53,771 nt of DNA. It comes from Cyanobacteria bacterium CYA (GTDB taxonomy: Bacteria; Planctomycetota; Phycisphaerae; Phycisphaerales; UBA1924). The notes under the pieces were generated by a model, which saw only the letters and a list, made by a program, of their open reading frames with translations, did not search any database and was not told the origin of the DNA. Position numbers and translations under genes: made by a program. Positions 26,670 to 35,056 of this stretch are shown one piece after another. Positions within the stretch are counted from its first letter, which is position 1. The number at the start of each line of letters is the position of its first letter. Location: the NCBI GenBank assembly GCA_008363215.1, contig RHKP01000017.1:1-53771 (forward strand), read 5' to 3'.

Positions 26670-29087
26670 ATGCCCCAGGGCGCGGACAAACCGGGTGGGT
26701 CGGGAGACGCCCGGGCCAGACGCGTAGACGCTCTTGTCGCGCGGGCCGGGCGCCTGGTTGGGGCCGACCGACAGGCGTTCCTCGATGCCGAGTGCGCGGA
26801 CGATCCTTCCTTGCGCATTGAAGTCGAGGCGCGGCTGGCTCATGACCAGGCGACCAGCACCCAGACTTCAGCCGAGCCGTTGCCGGAACGGGCCCCGCCG
26901 ATGCGACCCGACCCCATGGTGGGCCGCAGGCTCGGCCCGTACAGCATCAAGAGTGTGATCGCCTCGGGCGGCATGGGGACGGTCTACGAGGCGGTGCAGC
27001 AGCAACCCAGGCGCATCGTGGCCCTCAAGGTCATGAAGCGGGGGATCTCCTCCAAGTCGGCCCTGCGGCGCTTCGAATACGAATCGCAGATCCTCGCCCG
27101 GCTCCGCCACCCCGGCATCGCCCAGATCTACGAGGCCGGGGTGCACGAGGATCAGTCCGACGAGCCCGTGCCGTTCTTCGCGATGGAGTACATCCCGGCG
27201 GCCTTGTCGATCACGCAGTACGCCGACGAGAAGAAACTTGGCACCCGGGAGCGGCTGGAGTTGTTCGCCAAGGTCTGCGAGGCCGTGCAGCACGGACACG
27301 GCAAGGGCATCATCCACCGCGACCTCAAGCCGTCCAACATCCTGGTCGACTCGTCGGGTCAGCCCAAGGTCATTGACTTCGGGGTGGCCAGGTCGACCGA
27401 CAGCGACTTGGCGGTGACGACGTCGCAGACCAACATCGGGCAGTTGATCGGGACGGTGCAGTACATGAGCCCAGAGCAGTGCCTGGCCGACCCGAACGAT
27501 CTGGACATCCGCAGCGACGTCTACGCCCTGGGGGTGGTGCTGTACGAACTGCTGTGCGGGCAGGTGCCGTACGACGTGAGCAAGGTCGCAGTGTACGAGG
27601 CGACCCGAGTGGTACGGGAGGCCACACCGCCCCGGCCCAGCACGATCAATCGGCAGTTGCGCGGCGATGTCGAGACGATTGTGCTCAAGGCCCTGGAGAA
27701 GGAGCGGGCGCGGCGCTATCGCTCGGCCGCGGAACTGGGAGTGGACCTTAGACACTACCTGAACAACGAAGCGATCAGCGCGCAGCCGCCGAGCCTGGCG
27801 TATCAGGTGCGTGTGTTCGCGCGCCGGAACAAGGTGGTGTTCCGGGCGGGGGTGGCCGTGATCCTCGCGCTGGTGATCGGACTCGGCGCCGCGCTGGGAG
27901 GCATGGCGTGGGCGCTCAACGAGCGAACAAGGGCGGATCGCGAGGCCGCCGCAGCCAGGGTCGCCGAGCAGGAGCAGGCCCGGATGGCGACCGCTGAGGC
28001 CGAAGCGCGAAAGCAGGCGGATCACAAAACCGCCGAAGTCCAAGCAGCCTTACGGACCATCGAACACAACTCCTACGTCGCCAACGCGCAGATGGCCGAG
28101 GCTTCGATGGAGATGCGGCTCTTCGACCGGGTGCGGGAACGGCTGGACGCCTGCCCCGAGCACCTGCGCGACTGGGAATGGCACTATCTGAACGCAACTT
28201 CGGACAGCAGTTTATTGGAACTCAAGGGGCACACTGCCCTGGTCCATTCCGCCTCGTTCAGCCCCGACGGCACGCGGATTGTGACGGCGTCAGGGGACAG
28301 CACCGCGCGGGTGTGGGACGCAGCGACGGGCGAGAGCCTCGCCGAACTCAAGGGGCACACTGAATACGTGCACTCTGCCTCGTTCAGCCCCGATGGCACG
28401 CGGATTGTGACGGCCTCCGCAGACGGCACCGCGCGGGTGTGGGACGCAGCGACGGGCGAGAGCCTCGCCGAACTCAAGGGGCACACTTCATTATTCATGG
28501 ACTCCGCCTCGTTCAGCCCCGATGGCACGCGGATGGTGACGGCGTCATGGGACCGCACCGCGCGGGTGTGGGACGCAGCGACGGGCGAGAGCCTCGCCGA
28601 ACTCAAGGGGCACACTGCCCTGGTCCATTCCGCCTCGTTCAGCCCCGACGGCACGCGGATTGTGACGGCGTCACGGGACGGCACCGCGCGGGTGTGGGAC
28701 GCAGCGACGGGCGAGAGCCTCGCCGAACTCAAGGGGCACACTGAATTCGTGAACTCTGCCTCGTTCAGCCCCGACGGCACGCGGATTGCGACGGCGTCAG
28801 ACGACGGCACCGCGCGGGTGTGGGACGCAGCGACGGGCGAGAGCCTCGCCGAACTCAAGGGGCACACTGATGACGTGGACTCTGCCTCGTTCAGCCCCGA
28901 CGGCACGCGGATTGTGACGGCGTCACGGGACGGCACCGCGCGGGTGTGGGACGCCATCCCCTACCGCGTCCGCATCGCAGAGCGCCAGGCCAACGAGCGC
29001 GGCGAGGAGGGCAGCGCCGTCGTCAAGGCCTACCTCAAGGACAACTGGCCGAGCCTGTACGAGTACTGGGTCCGGACCGGGCGGTGA
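26670..29087 (+). CDS. Transmembrane Ser/Thr protein kinase with C-terminal WD40 propeller
   Basis: This Hanks-type kinase has 805 residues. An N-terminal planctomycete leader (RQAFLDAECADDPSLRIEVE) precedes the kinase domain at about 90-365: ASGGMGTVYEA loop, K120, HRDLKPSN with D218, DFG at 237-239. One membrane segment lies at about 393-415, then a charged coiled coil at about 418-470, and six WD40 blades at about 515-765. The kinase faces the cytoplasm, so the propeller should lie outside it. The blades are almost identical apart from a few surface positions. It sits between the SNF2 and SWIM genes, 79 nt after the former. Catalytic residues are intact. Confidence 0.92.
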   Translation: MPQGADKPGGSGDARARRVDALVARAGRLVGADRQAFLDAECADDPSLRIEVEARLAHDQATSTQTSAEPLPERAPPMRPDPMVGRRLGPYSIKSVIASGGMGTVYEAVQQQPRRIVALKVMKRGISSKSALRRFEYESQILARLRHPGIAQIYEAGVHEDQSDEPVPFFAMEYIPAALSITQYADEKKLGTRERLELFAKVCEAVQHGHGKGIIHRDLKPSNILVDSSGQPKVIDFGVARSTDSDLAVTTSQTNIGQLIGTVQYMSPEQCLADPNDLDIRSDVYALGVVLYELLCGQVPYDVSKVAVYEATRVVREATPPRPSTINRQLRGDVETIVLKALEKERARRYRSAAELGVDLRHYLNNEAISAQPPSLAYQVRVFARRNKVVFRAGVAVILALVIGLGAALGGMAWALNERTRADREAAAARVAEQEQARMATAEAEARKQADHKTAEVQAALRTIEHNSYVANAQMAEASMEMRLFDRVRERLDACPEHLRDWEWHYLNATSDSSLLELKGHTALVHSASFSPDGTRIVTASGDSTARVWDAATGESLAELKGHTEYVHSASFSPDGTRIVTASADGTARVWDAATGESLAELKGHTSLFMDSASFSPDGTRMVTASWDRTARVWDAATGESLAELKGHTALVHSASFSPDGTRIVTASRDGTARVWDAATGESLAELKGHTEFVNSASFSPDGTRIATASDDGTARVWDAATGESLAELKGHTDDVDSASFSPDGTRIVTASRDGTARVWDAIPYRVRIAERQANERGEEGSAVVKAYLKDNWPSLYEYWVRTGR
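28218..28965 (+). repeat. Six near-identical 126-bp WD40 repeats
   Basis: Units start at 28218, 28344, 28470, 28599, 28725 and 28851; five have 126 bp spacing and the third has one extra codon. The constant part encodes SASFSPDGTRIVTAS and DGTARVWDAATGESLAELKG. Differences sit almost only in two short windows: after GHT (ALVH, EYVH, SLFMD, ALVH, EFVN, DDVD) and before TARVWD (GDS, ADG, WDR, RDG, DDG, RDG). The nucleotide identity points to recent duplication or gene conversion. Confidence 0.95.
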
Positions 29088-29332
29088 GCGATCACCTGGC
29101 CAACGCGGGGTGAGGGCATGGGCGCGCCGGCCACGACGGCGATGTTGGCAGGCGGATCGCTTTCGACCATGAGGTTCAAGCCGAGGCGGCGCGATTGGTG
29201 TGTTGCCTGTTCCGGTGGCCAGCGCCTGATTCGGCGGGGGTGACTCGACTTTTGCCGGATCGGGCCCAACCCTATGGATTCGGCACCGACGGACCGGGGC
29301 CGGCAGGGGCGGATCGTTCACGGGGAAATAGT

Positions 29333-30349
29333 GTGGCATCTTCAGATCCTGTGAAGGACCAGCCCGAAGGCGGGTCGCAAGCGTCGCGGGGGGCGGGTGG
29401 CGCTCGCGGCGGGGGCATGGGCAATGGGCATCCGGGGCGTCCGGCGCCCAAGCCGGCGGCCAGTCCCAGGCGCGTGCGGGGCGGTGTGCGGCTGCGAGCA
29501 CCGGATGCGGGCCGTCTCACGCAGTGGGTGTTTGATCGCCTGTTGCGGGTCATCGAACGGGCCGCGAGCGGGGCCGCGCTGGCCGAGGGAATCGAGTACG
29601 CCAAACTCGGACAGACCAAGCGGCTGGCGATCGAGGGCGGGCGGGTTTCGGCGTCGGTGCAGGGTCGCCTGTCGCGGGCGTACATCACGGAACTGAGAAT
29701 GACGCCGTTCTCGTCCGCGCAGCGCGACGAACTGGTGCGGGCGATGGCCGAGCAGGCGATCTACTCGGCCAAACTGCTGGCCGGCGAGGTTCCGCCGAAC
29801 ATTGAGGATGTGTTCGGGCCTCTGGGGCTGAAGTTGTTTCCCTCGGCGCCGGAGGACATCGAGACCAAGTGCAATTGCCGCGAGGTCAAGCCCTGGTGCA
29901 AACACGCGGTGTGCGCGGCGGTGTTGCTGGCCGACCGGCTGAGCGCTGAGCCCTTGCTTATCTTCGAGTTGCGGGGCATTCCACACGAGACGTTTGCGGC
30001 CATGCTGCGCGATCGACGGGCTCTGACCAGTCAGGGCCCGGGTCCGGCGATCGTGTATCAGCCCCAGATCCCGGGGGTGAGCGATGCACCCGCGCCGACG
30101 ATGGAGGAGCAACTGGACCGCTTCTGGGAGGCCGGTCCGGAACTGGAGGCGATCGACGCTCCGCTACGGGCGCCGGAGGTCAGCCACGTGCTGCTGCGGC
30201 GGCTGGGGCCGAGCCCGTTTACCGGACCAAGGTTCCCGCTGCTGGGGCTGCTGGCGACGTGCTACGAGTTGATCAGCCAGTGTGCGGCGAACGGGACGGA
30301 GGGGGCCCTGGAGGCGGAGGACGCGGGGGGAGAAGAGGAGCCGAGTTGA
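29333..30349 (+). CDS. SWIM zinc-finger protein
   Basis: The protein of about 338 residues has the SWIM motif CNCREVKPWCKHAVCAAVLL (CxC...CxH). An N-terminal domain reads RLAIEGGRVSASVQGRL, and the C-terminal helical part holds AIDAPLRAPEVSHVLLRRLG. SWIM proteins bind DNA or protein and are often encoded with SNF2 helicases, which is the case here with the kinase gene in between. The start is uncertain. I prefer the GTG at 29333 with GGGG 7 nt upstream; an ATG at 29417 is possible, and the in-frame ATG at 29195 gives an unconserved leader. The first 60 residues are low-complexity Gly/Arg/Pro. Confidence 0.78.
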   Translation: MASSDPVKDQPEGGSQASRGAGGARGGGMGNGHPGRPAPKPAASPRRVRGGVRLRAPDAGRLTQWVFDRLLRVIERAASGAALAEGIEYAKLGQTKRLAIEGGRVSASVQGRLSRAYITELRMTPFSSAQRDELVRAMAEQAIYSAKLLAGEVPPNIEDVFGPLGLKLFPSAPEDIETKCNCREVKPWCKHAVCAAVLLADRLSAEPLLIFELRGIPHETFAAMLRDRRALTSQGPGPAIVYQPQIPGVSDAPAPTMEEQLDRFWEAGPELEAIDAPLRAPEVSHVLLRRLGPSPFTGPRFPLLGLLATCYELISQCAANGTEGALEAEDAGGEEEPS

Positions 30350-30373
30350 CTGGTGGCGGGGGTCATCTACACT
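30346..30373 (+). promoter_or_regulatory. Candidate promoter for tRNA-Gln and the glmU-like operon
   Basis: TTGACT (30346-30351) and TACACT (30368-30373) are spaced by 16 bp. The -35 box overlaps the stop codon of the SWIM gene. Transcription would begin near 30380, about 245 nt before tRNA-Gln. Confidence 0.45.
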
Positions 30374-30379
30374 CTTGCG

Positions 30380-30620
30380 GATTTGCGGGCCGGTCGTGAC
30401 GAAGGCGAGAGCCGCGGCGCGACCAGGGGCCTCCTCAATCGTCCGAGAGGTCGAGCGGCAACGGGAGGTCTGAGCCCAAGCCCGGTTTCGGGCGATTGGC
30501 GCCGCGGCCGAGCCTCTGCTCGGACCGCGACAGGGCGGTTCGAGAGGCACAGTCTCCTTCAGGAGGCTTCGAGGAAAGGGTCGCAGGCCGGACAGCGCGA
30601 CGAGGTCTGGACGAGATCGC
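30380..30620 (+). ncRNA. Structured, non-coding transcribed leader before tRNA-Gln
   Basis: There is no gene here, but a run of hairpins is visible: a CCAA-GCCCG stem with CGGGC-GA-TTGG (about 30479-30506), GCGGCCGAGC/GCTCGGACCGC (about 30511-30535), and CTCC-TTCA-GGAG (about 30563-30574). The segment lies between a promoter-like sequence and tRNA-Gln. It may be only a precursor leader. I do not recognise RNase P, SRP or 6S RNA. Confidence 0.3.
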
Positions 30621-30623
30621 GTC

Positions 30624-30694
30624 TACCCCGTGGTGTAATGGCAGCACAGGTGATTTTGGTTCATCTAGTCGTGGTTCGAGTCCACGCGGGGTAG
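30624..30694 (+). tRNA. tRNA-Gln (anticodon TTG)
   Basis: The acceptor TACCCCG pairs with CGGGGTA, discriminator G. The D region is GGTGTAATGGCAGCAC, the anticodon loop TTTTGGT carries TTG, and the T arm is CGTGGTTCGAGTCCACG. CCA is not encoded. The next start codon is 30 nt downstream, so the tRNA is probably processed from the glmU-prs transcript. Confidence 0.93.
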
Positions 30695-30723
30695 TTGATC
30701 CCCGGTTGCGGGTTGGCTGTCTG

Positions 30724-31503
30724 GTGAACGGCGTCGGGAACGTGGAAGCACCTGGAGCGATCATCCTGGCGGCGGGCAAGGGTACGCGGATGAACTCCGA
30801 CTTGCCCAAGGTCTGTCACCCCGTGGGCGGACGGGCGATGGTCTGCGCGGTCGTCGACGCCTGTATCGAGTCCGGTTGCGATCGCATCGGCGTGGTCGTG
30901 GGATATCGGCAGGAGAAGGTGCGCGAGGCGTTGAGCGAGTACGCCGGGCGCATCGAGTTTGTCGAGCAGCGCGAGCAACTGGGCACGGGTGACGCGGTGA
31001 AGGCGGCCTCGGGCCTGTTTGCCGAAGAATCCGGGCGCGACGTGTTCGTGCTGTGCGGCGACGGGCCGCTCATTCATGTCTCGACGCTGTCAACGGTGCT
31101 GGAGACGCATCGGCGGACGGGTGCTTCGGCGACGCTTGCGACCAGCGTGATCGATGATCCGACGGGGTACGGGCGGATCGTGCGAGGGGCTGGCGGGCGG
31201 TTTGAACGCATCGTCGAGCAGAAGAACGCCACGCCTGAGCAGTTGCGGATCCGTGAGGTCAACCCGAGTTACTACTGCTTCCGCAGCGGGAGTCTGTGGC
31301 GGGCGCTGGCGCAGTTGCAGGTGAACCCGAGCAGTCATGAGTACTACGTGACCGATGTGCCGGCGATCATGCTGAGCATGGGGGAGCGGGTCGAGGTGAT
31401 CGAGGCGGTGCCGCCGGAGGACGTGCTGAGCATCAACACGCCGGCGGAACTGGCGTTGGTGGACCGGATCTATCGTGCGCGCATCGGCGGGGAACAGCGA
31501 TGA
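30724..31503 (+). CDS. glmU: UDP-GlcNAc pyrophosphorylase domain (GlmU N-terminal half only)
   Basis: This nucleotidyltransferase has 259 residues. It shows IILAAGKGTRMNSDLPKVCH, VVGYRQEKV, EQREQLGTGDAV (GlmU usually has GTGHAV), LCGDGPLI, PTGYGRIVR and EVNPSYYCF. This is the uridylyltransferase half of GlmU, but the left-handed beta-helix acetyltransferase half is missing. Either another protein acetylates GlcN-1-P or the enzyme uses another sugar phosphate. The order glmU-prs-rplY-pth, conserved in many bacteria, supports the GlmU call. GTG at 30724 is assumed; GTG at 30742 is also possible. Its stop overlaps the prs start (ATGA). Confidence 0.8.
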   Translation: MNGVGNVEAPGAIILAAGKGTRMNSDLPKVCHPVGGRAMVCAVVDACIESGCDRIGVVVGYRQEKVREALSEYAGRIEFVEQREQLGTGDAVKAASGLFAEESGRDVFVLCGDGPLIHVSTLSTVLETHRRTGASATLATSVIDDPTGYGRIVRGAGGRFERIVEQKNATPEQLRIREVNPSYYCFRSGSLWRALAQLQVNPSSHEYYVTDVPAIMLSMGERVEVIEAVPPEDVLSINTPAELALVDRIYRARIGGEQR

Positions 31504-32483
31504 CCCAGAGCGAGTGTGATGGGCTGAGGATTTTTTCAGGGCGACACACGCGCGAGTTGTCCAGCCGGGTGTGCGACCATCTAGGTCATCCGCTGGGAGA
31601 CGCCAAGACGATCGTGTTCCCTGACGGGGAGATGCTCGTCAAACTCGAGGAGGACGTGCGGGGGCGAGACTGTTTCGTGATCGTGTCCACGTGTGAGCCG
31701 GTGAACGAGAATCTGGTCGAACTGCTGATTTTTACCGACTGTCTCAAGCGTGCCAGCGCCCGGCGTGTCACGCTGGTGATTCCGTATTTCGGGTACGGGC
31801 GTCAGGACCGCAAGGATGAGGGCCGCGTGCCTATCACGGCCAAACTGGTAGCCAACCTCATCACCGCCGCTCGTGCCGACCGCGTGCTGACCATCGATCT
31901 GCACGCGGCGCAGATCCAGGGGTTCTTTGACCTTCCGGTGGACCATCTGTCGGCCACGCCGGTGTTTCTCGAGTACTTCGAGAAGATGCGCAAGGATCTG
32001 GGCGAGTTGTGCCTGGTGAGTCCGGACGTGGGCAACGTGAAGGTGGCCGAGGGGCTTGCCAACCTGCTCGGGGGCGATCTTGCGATCATCAACAAGCGTC
32101 GGCTGAGCGGGAGCGAAGTGGCGGTGGGCAACCTGATCGGAACGGTCAAGGGCAAGGCGGTGCTGATGTTCGACGACATGATATCGACGGCCGGGACTGT
32201 GTGCGAGGCGGCGCGGCTGGTGAAGGAGCACGGAGCGCGCGAGGTGATTGCGGCGTGCACGCACCCGGTGCTGGTGGGGATGGCGATGCAGCGTCTGGCC
32301 GAGGCGCCGATCTCGCGGCTGGTGGTGACCGACACCATTCCGGCCGGTCCGCGTGTGGAGCCGTTGAAGGACAAGATCGTGCAGTTGAGCGTGGGCCCGA
32401 TGCTGGGCGAGGCGATTCGGAGGATTCATCAGAACCAGTCGATTTCCGCGCTGTTCAGTCGAACGGCCGGCATGAAGCGATGA
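31500..32483 (+). CDS. prs: Ribose-phosphate pyrophosphokinase
   Basis: The enzyme makes PRPP from ribose-5-phosphate and ATP for nucleotide, His and Trp synthesis. Motifs are IFSGRHTREL, VFPDGEMLVKLEEDVRG, the flexible region PYFGYGRQDRKDEGR, DLHAAQIQGFFDLPVDHL, and the PRPP loop LMFDDMISTAGTVCEAARLV. Length 327 is slightly above normal. It overlaps the upstream gene by 4 nt, so the two are translationally coupled. Confidence 0.95.
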   Translation: MTQSECDGLRIFSGRHTRELSSRVCDHLGHPLGDAKTIVFPDGEMLVKLEEDVRGRDCFVIVSTCEPVNENLVELLIFTDCLKRASARRVTLVIPYFGYGRQDRKDEGRVPITAKLVANLITAARADRVLTIDLHAAQIQGFFDLPVDHLSATPVFLEYFEKMRKDLGELCLVSPDVGNVKVAEGLANLLGGDLAIINKRRLSGSEVAVGNLIGTVKGKAVLMFDDMISTAGTVCEAARLVKEHGAREVIAACTHPVLVGMAMQRLAEAPISRLVVTDTIPAGPRVEPLKDKIVQLSVGPMLGEAIRRIHQNQSISALFSRTAGMKR

Positions 32484-32531
32484 AAGGGAACGGTCGCAAA
32501 GACCGCGGTGAGCAGAAAAGAGGTACGAACG

Positions 32532-33194
32532 ATGAAGGGCGAAACACCGACTCTGAAGGCGACGAAGCGGGAGAAACTGGGCTCTCGCTACAGCCGGCGT
32601 GTGCGTGCGGGCGGCGGGTTGCCCGCGGTGGTCTATGGGCACGGGGAGGCGCCGATGGCGATCACCATCAACGCCCACGAGGCGCTCAAGCACTTCCACC
32701 ACGGCTCCAAGGTATTCAAACTGAACCTGGACAGCGCGAGCAAGGAACAGTACGTGCTCCTGCGCGACCTGCAGTTTGACCACCTGGGGACCAATCCGGT
32801 GCATTGCGACTTCTCGCGCGTCGACCTGAACGAGCGCGTGACGACGCATGTGCCGATCCACCTGATCGGCGACGCACAGGGACTCAAGACGGTCGGCACG
32901 ATCCTCATGCACCCGCTCGAGTTCATCGAGATCGAATGCCTGCTGACCAACCTGCCCGATGCGATCGAAGTGGATGTCTCGGAACTTGAACTGGGTCACA
33001 TCATCCACGCCAGGGACGTCAAACTTCCGCTCGACAGCATGAAACTGCTGTCCGATCCCAACGCGATCGTCGCGCAGATCGTCTTGCACGTCACGCACGC
33101 GGCCGAAGGCGAGGCGGCGGAGGTTTCCGCGGCCCCGGCCGAGCCGGAACTGGTCGGGCGCAAGCCCAAGGGAGAGGAGGGCGAGGAGGAGTAA
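32532..33194 (+). CDS. rplY: 50S ribosomal protein bL25 (CTC/TL5 form)
   Basis: bL25 binds 5S rRNA. The protein has 220 residues, the long two-domain CTC form: an N-terminal 5S-binding domain (LKATKREKLGSRYSRRVRAG, GGLPAVVYGHG), then the beta-domain with LRDLQFDHLGTNPVHCDF and DVSELELGHIIHARDVKLP. An acidic tail (EGEEGEEE-type) closes it. The ATG at 32532 has AAGAGGT upstream; a GTG at 32508 is in frame but less likely. It lies between prs and pth, as in Firmicutes. Confidence 0.92.
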   Translation: MKGETPTLKATKREKLGSRYSRRVRAGGGLPAVVYGHGEAPMAITINAHEALKHFHHGSKVFKLNLDSASKEQYVLLRDLQFDHLGTNPVHCDFSRVDLNERVTTHVPIHLIGDAQGLKTVGTILMHPLEFIEIECLLTNLPDAIEVDVSELELGHIIHARDVKLPLDSMKLLSDPNAIVAQIVLHVTHAAEGEAAEVSAAPAEPELVGRKPKGEEGEEE

Positions 33195-33211
33195 TCACCT
33201 CGCTGCTGAGT

Positions 33212-33817
33212 GTGAAGTTGATCGTGGGACTGGGCAATCCCGGAGCGCAATACGAGCGGACGCGGCATAACGCCGGGTTCATGGTGCTCGATCGCCTGGC
33301 GCAGCGTCACGCAGCCGGCGCGGCGCCGCGTTTGCGGTTCCACGGAGTCACGCTGGACGCGCGCATCGGCGACGAGCAGTGCATGCTGCTCAAGCCGCTG
33401 ACGTATATGAACCGCTCGGGGCTGAGCGTGGGAGAGGCGCTGCGCTTCTACAAACTCAGCGCGGGCGAGGATCTGGTGGTGGTGGTCGATGACGTGGCCC
33501 TGCCGGTCGGCTCGATCCGGGTGCGCCCGGGCGGGTCGGACGGGGGGCACAACGGGCTGGCCGACATCGATCGGGCCCTGGGCGGCGTCGACTACCCACG
33601 CATTCGCGTGGGTGTCGGCGAGGTTCCGAAGTTCATGGTGCGTGCCGACTGGGTGCTCAGCAAGTTCATGAAGGAAGAGACCGAGGCGGTGGAAGCGGGC
33701 ATCGCGGCGGCGACCGAGGCGGTCGAAACGGCTGTTTCCTCGGGCCTGAACACCGCGATGAACAAGTTCAACCGAAAGGTCGGATCGGACAAGGACGAAT
33801 CGAAGGAAGAGCAGTAG
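33212..33817 (+). CDS. pth: Peptidyl-tRNA hydrolase
   Basis: Pth frees tRNA from drop-off peptidyl-tRNA. Seen are LIVGLGNPGAQYERTRHNAG (with the catalytic His), LLKPLTYMNRSG, VVDDVALPVGSIRVRPGGS and GGHNGLADI. It has 201 residues, with a charged tail. The GTG at 33212 lies 17 nt after the rplY stop. Confidence 0.95.
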   Translation: MKLIVGLGNPGAQYERTRHNAGFMVLDRLAQRHAAGAAPRLRFHGVTLDARIGDEQCMLLKPLTYMNRSGLSVGEALRFYKLSAGEDLVVVVDDVALPVGSIRVRPGGSDGGHNGLADIDRALGGVDYPRIRVGVGEVPKFMVRADWVLSKFMKEETEAVEAGIAAATEAVETAVSSGLNTAMNKFNRKVGSDKDESKEEQ

Positions 33818-33868
33818 AACACAAACGCAACGGTGAGAGCCTGCGCGTGCAACGGAGTCAAGAAGATC

Positions 33869-34342
33869 ATGGCGACGGCAACGACAAACCTGTACGAAGT
33901 GATGTTCCTCATCGGGCAGTCCACGGCGGCTAACTTGTCGGGCGTGCTCGAACACATCAACCACATCGTCGAGCGCTCGCAGGGCGAAGTGGTCGCGATG
34001 CAGAAGTGGGACGAGCGGCGTCTGGCGTATGAGGTTGACAAGCAGAAGCGCGGGCTGTACATCCTGCTCTACGTCAAACTGACAGGCGAGGCGGTCGGGG
34101 GCTTCGAGCGCGACTGCAACCTCTCGGAATTGATCTTGCGCACACTCATCATCCGCGCCGAGCACCTGACCGACGAAGAGGCGGCGGCTTTCGACCGGCG
34201 CACCGACCTGGCGACCGAAGCGAAGATGCGTGCTGAATCCGGTGCGGCCGACGAGGACCACGGACGTGCGATGGCCACGCTGGGCGCTCCAGCCCAGGAC
34301 GAGCCCGAGGCCGTGGAAGACGACGAAGAACTTGACGAGTGA
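33869..34342 (+). CDS. rpsF: 30S ribosomal protein bS6
   Basis: bS6 pairs with bS18 on the 30S platform. The ATG at 33869 gives MATATTNLYEVMFLIG, and the family parts VVAMQKWDERRLAYEVDKQK and GLYILLYVKLTGE follow. It ends in an acidic tail (VEDDEELDE). Length 157 exceeds the usual 100-130 because of the tail. A few extra codons from 33833 are in frame but not conserved. rpsR and rplI, often next, are absent. Confidence 0.92.
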   Translation: MATATTNLYEVMFLIGQSTAANLSGVLEHINHIVERSQGEVVAMQKWDERRLAYEVDKQKRGLYILLYVKLTGEAVGGFERDCNLSELILRTLIIRAEHLTDEEAAAFDRRTDLATEAKMRAESGAADEDHGRAMATLGAPAQDEPEAVEDDEELDE

Positions 34343-34401
34343 GCCAAACTCAACTTGCCTACACTCTTCCAAACAGGACGCGAACATAAGGGAGGTCCGA
34401 T

Positions 34402-34836
34402 ATGGCCGGCGGGTACAACAAAGTGCTGCTGATGGGAAACCTGACCCGTGACGTGGAACTCCGGCATACGTCGGGTAACCAGGCGGTGGCCAACATCGGG
34501 CTGGCGGTGAGCCGGCGCTACCGCAGCGGCGACGGAGAACTGAAGGAGGAGACCACCTTCGTCGATTGCGAGGCGTGGGGCAAGACCGCAGAGACCATGA
34601 GCAAGTACCTTCAGAAGGGTCGCCCTGTCTTCATCGAAGGCCGGCTCAAACTCGATACCTGGCAGGACAAGAACGACGGATCCAACCGCTCGAAGATGCG
34701 CGTGGTCATCGAGAACTTCCGCTTCATCGACTCACGCGGAGGTGAAGGCGGCGGCTCGGGTGGGGGCGGCTCACGCGCCGCCAACGCCAACGCCGAGAAC
34801 TACGACCACGGCGGCGAGGACGATATTCCGTTCTGA
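34402..34836 (+). CDS. ssb: Single-stranded DNA-binding protein
   Basis: SSB coats single-stranded DNA and recruits repair proteins. The OB fold covers residues 1-110 (NKVLLMGNLTRDVELRHTSG, VNIGLAVSRRY-type strand, FVDCEAWGKTAETMSKYL, GRPVFIEGRLKLDTW). A Gly-rich linker follows, and the tip DDIPF is the usual protein-docking end. A good GGGAGG lies 8 nt before the ATG. Length 144. It is the last gene of the block. Confidence 0.96.
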   Translation: MAGGYNKVLLMGNLTRDVELRHTSGNQAVANIGLAVSRRYRSGDGELKEETTFVDCEAWGKTAETMSKYLQKGRPVFIEGRLKLDTWQDKNDGSNRSKMRVVIENFRFIDSRGGEGGGSGGGGSRAANANAENYDHGGEDDIPF

Positions 34837-34994
34837 CACAGGCTCGGCCGTGAGAACGGCGCGGCTCCGGTTTGCCTCCATCAGGCGCCCGCTTGAGCGA
34901 GGCAGGACGCCGGACCATCGTGGGTCTCTGGGCACTGGGCCGGGTGGCGAACGCCTGCCGAGTCGGCAGTTTCCATTGAACCCGACCCGGAGAG

Positions 34995-35018
34995 GCGCCC
35001 GAGAGCGGGCGCTTCTTC
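34995..35018 (+). terminator. Intrinsic terminator after ssb
   Basis: GCGCCCG, loop AGAG, CGGGCGC (34995-35012), then TTCTTC. A second short hairpin, CTGCCGAGTCGGCAG, lies at 34957-34971. It separates the ssb operon from the convergent SseB-like gene. Confidence 0.55.
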
Positions 35019-35056
35019 GGCGTCCCCGCGCGCCCGGCACTCGAGCCGAATTGGTT

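Noticed and set aside
28184..28957. Minus-strand repetitive ORF opposite the WD40 region
   Set aside because: It is the shadow of the tandem repeats in another frame.
30496..30723. Longer N-terminus of the glmU-like protein through tRNA-Gln
   Set aside because: The frame is open by chance across the tRNA gene; family similarity starts after 30742.
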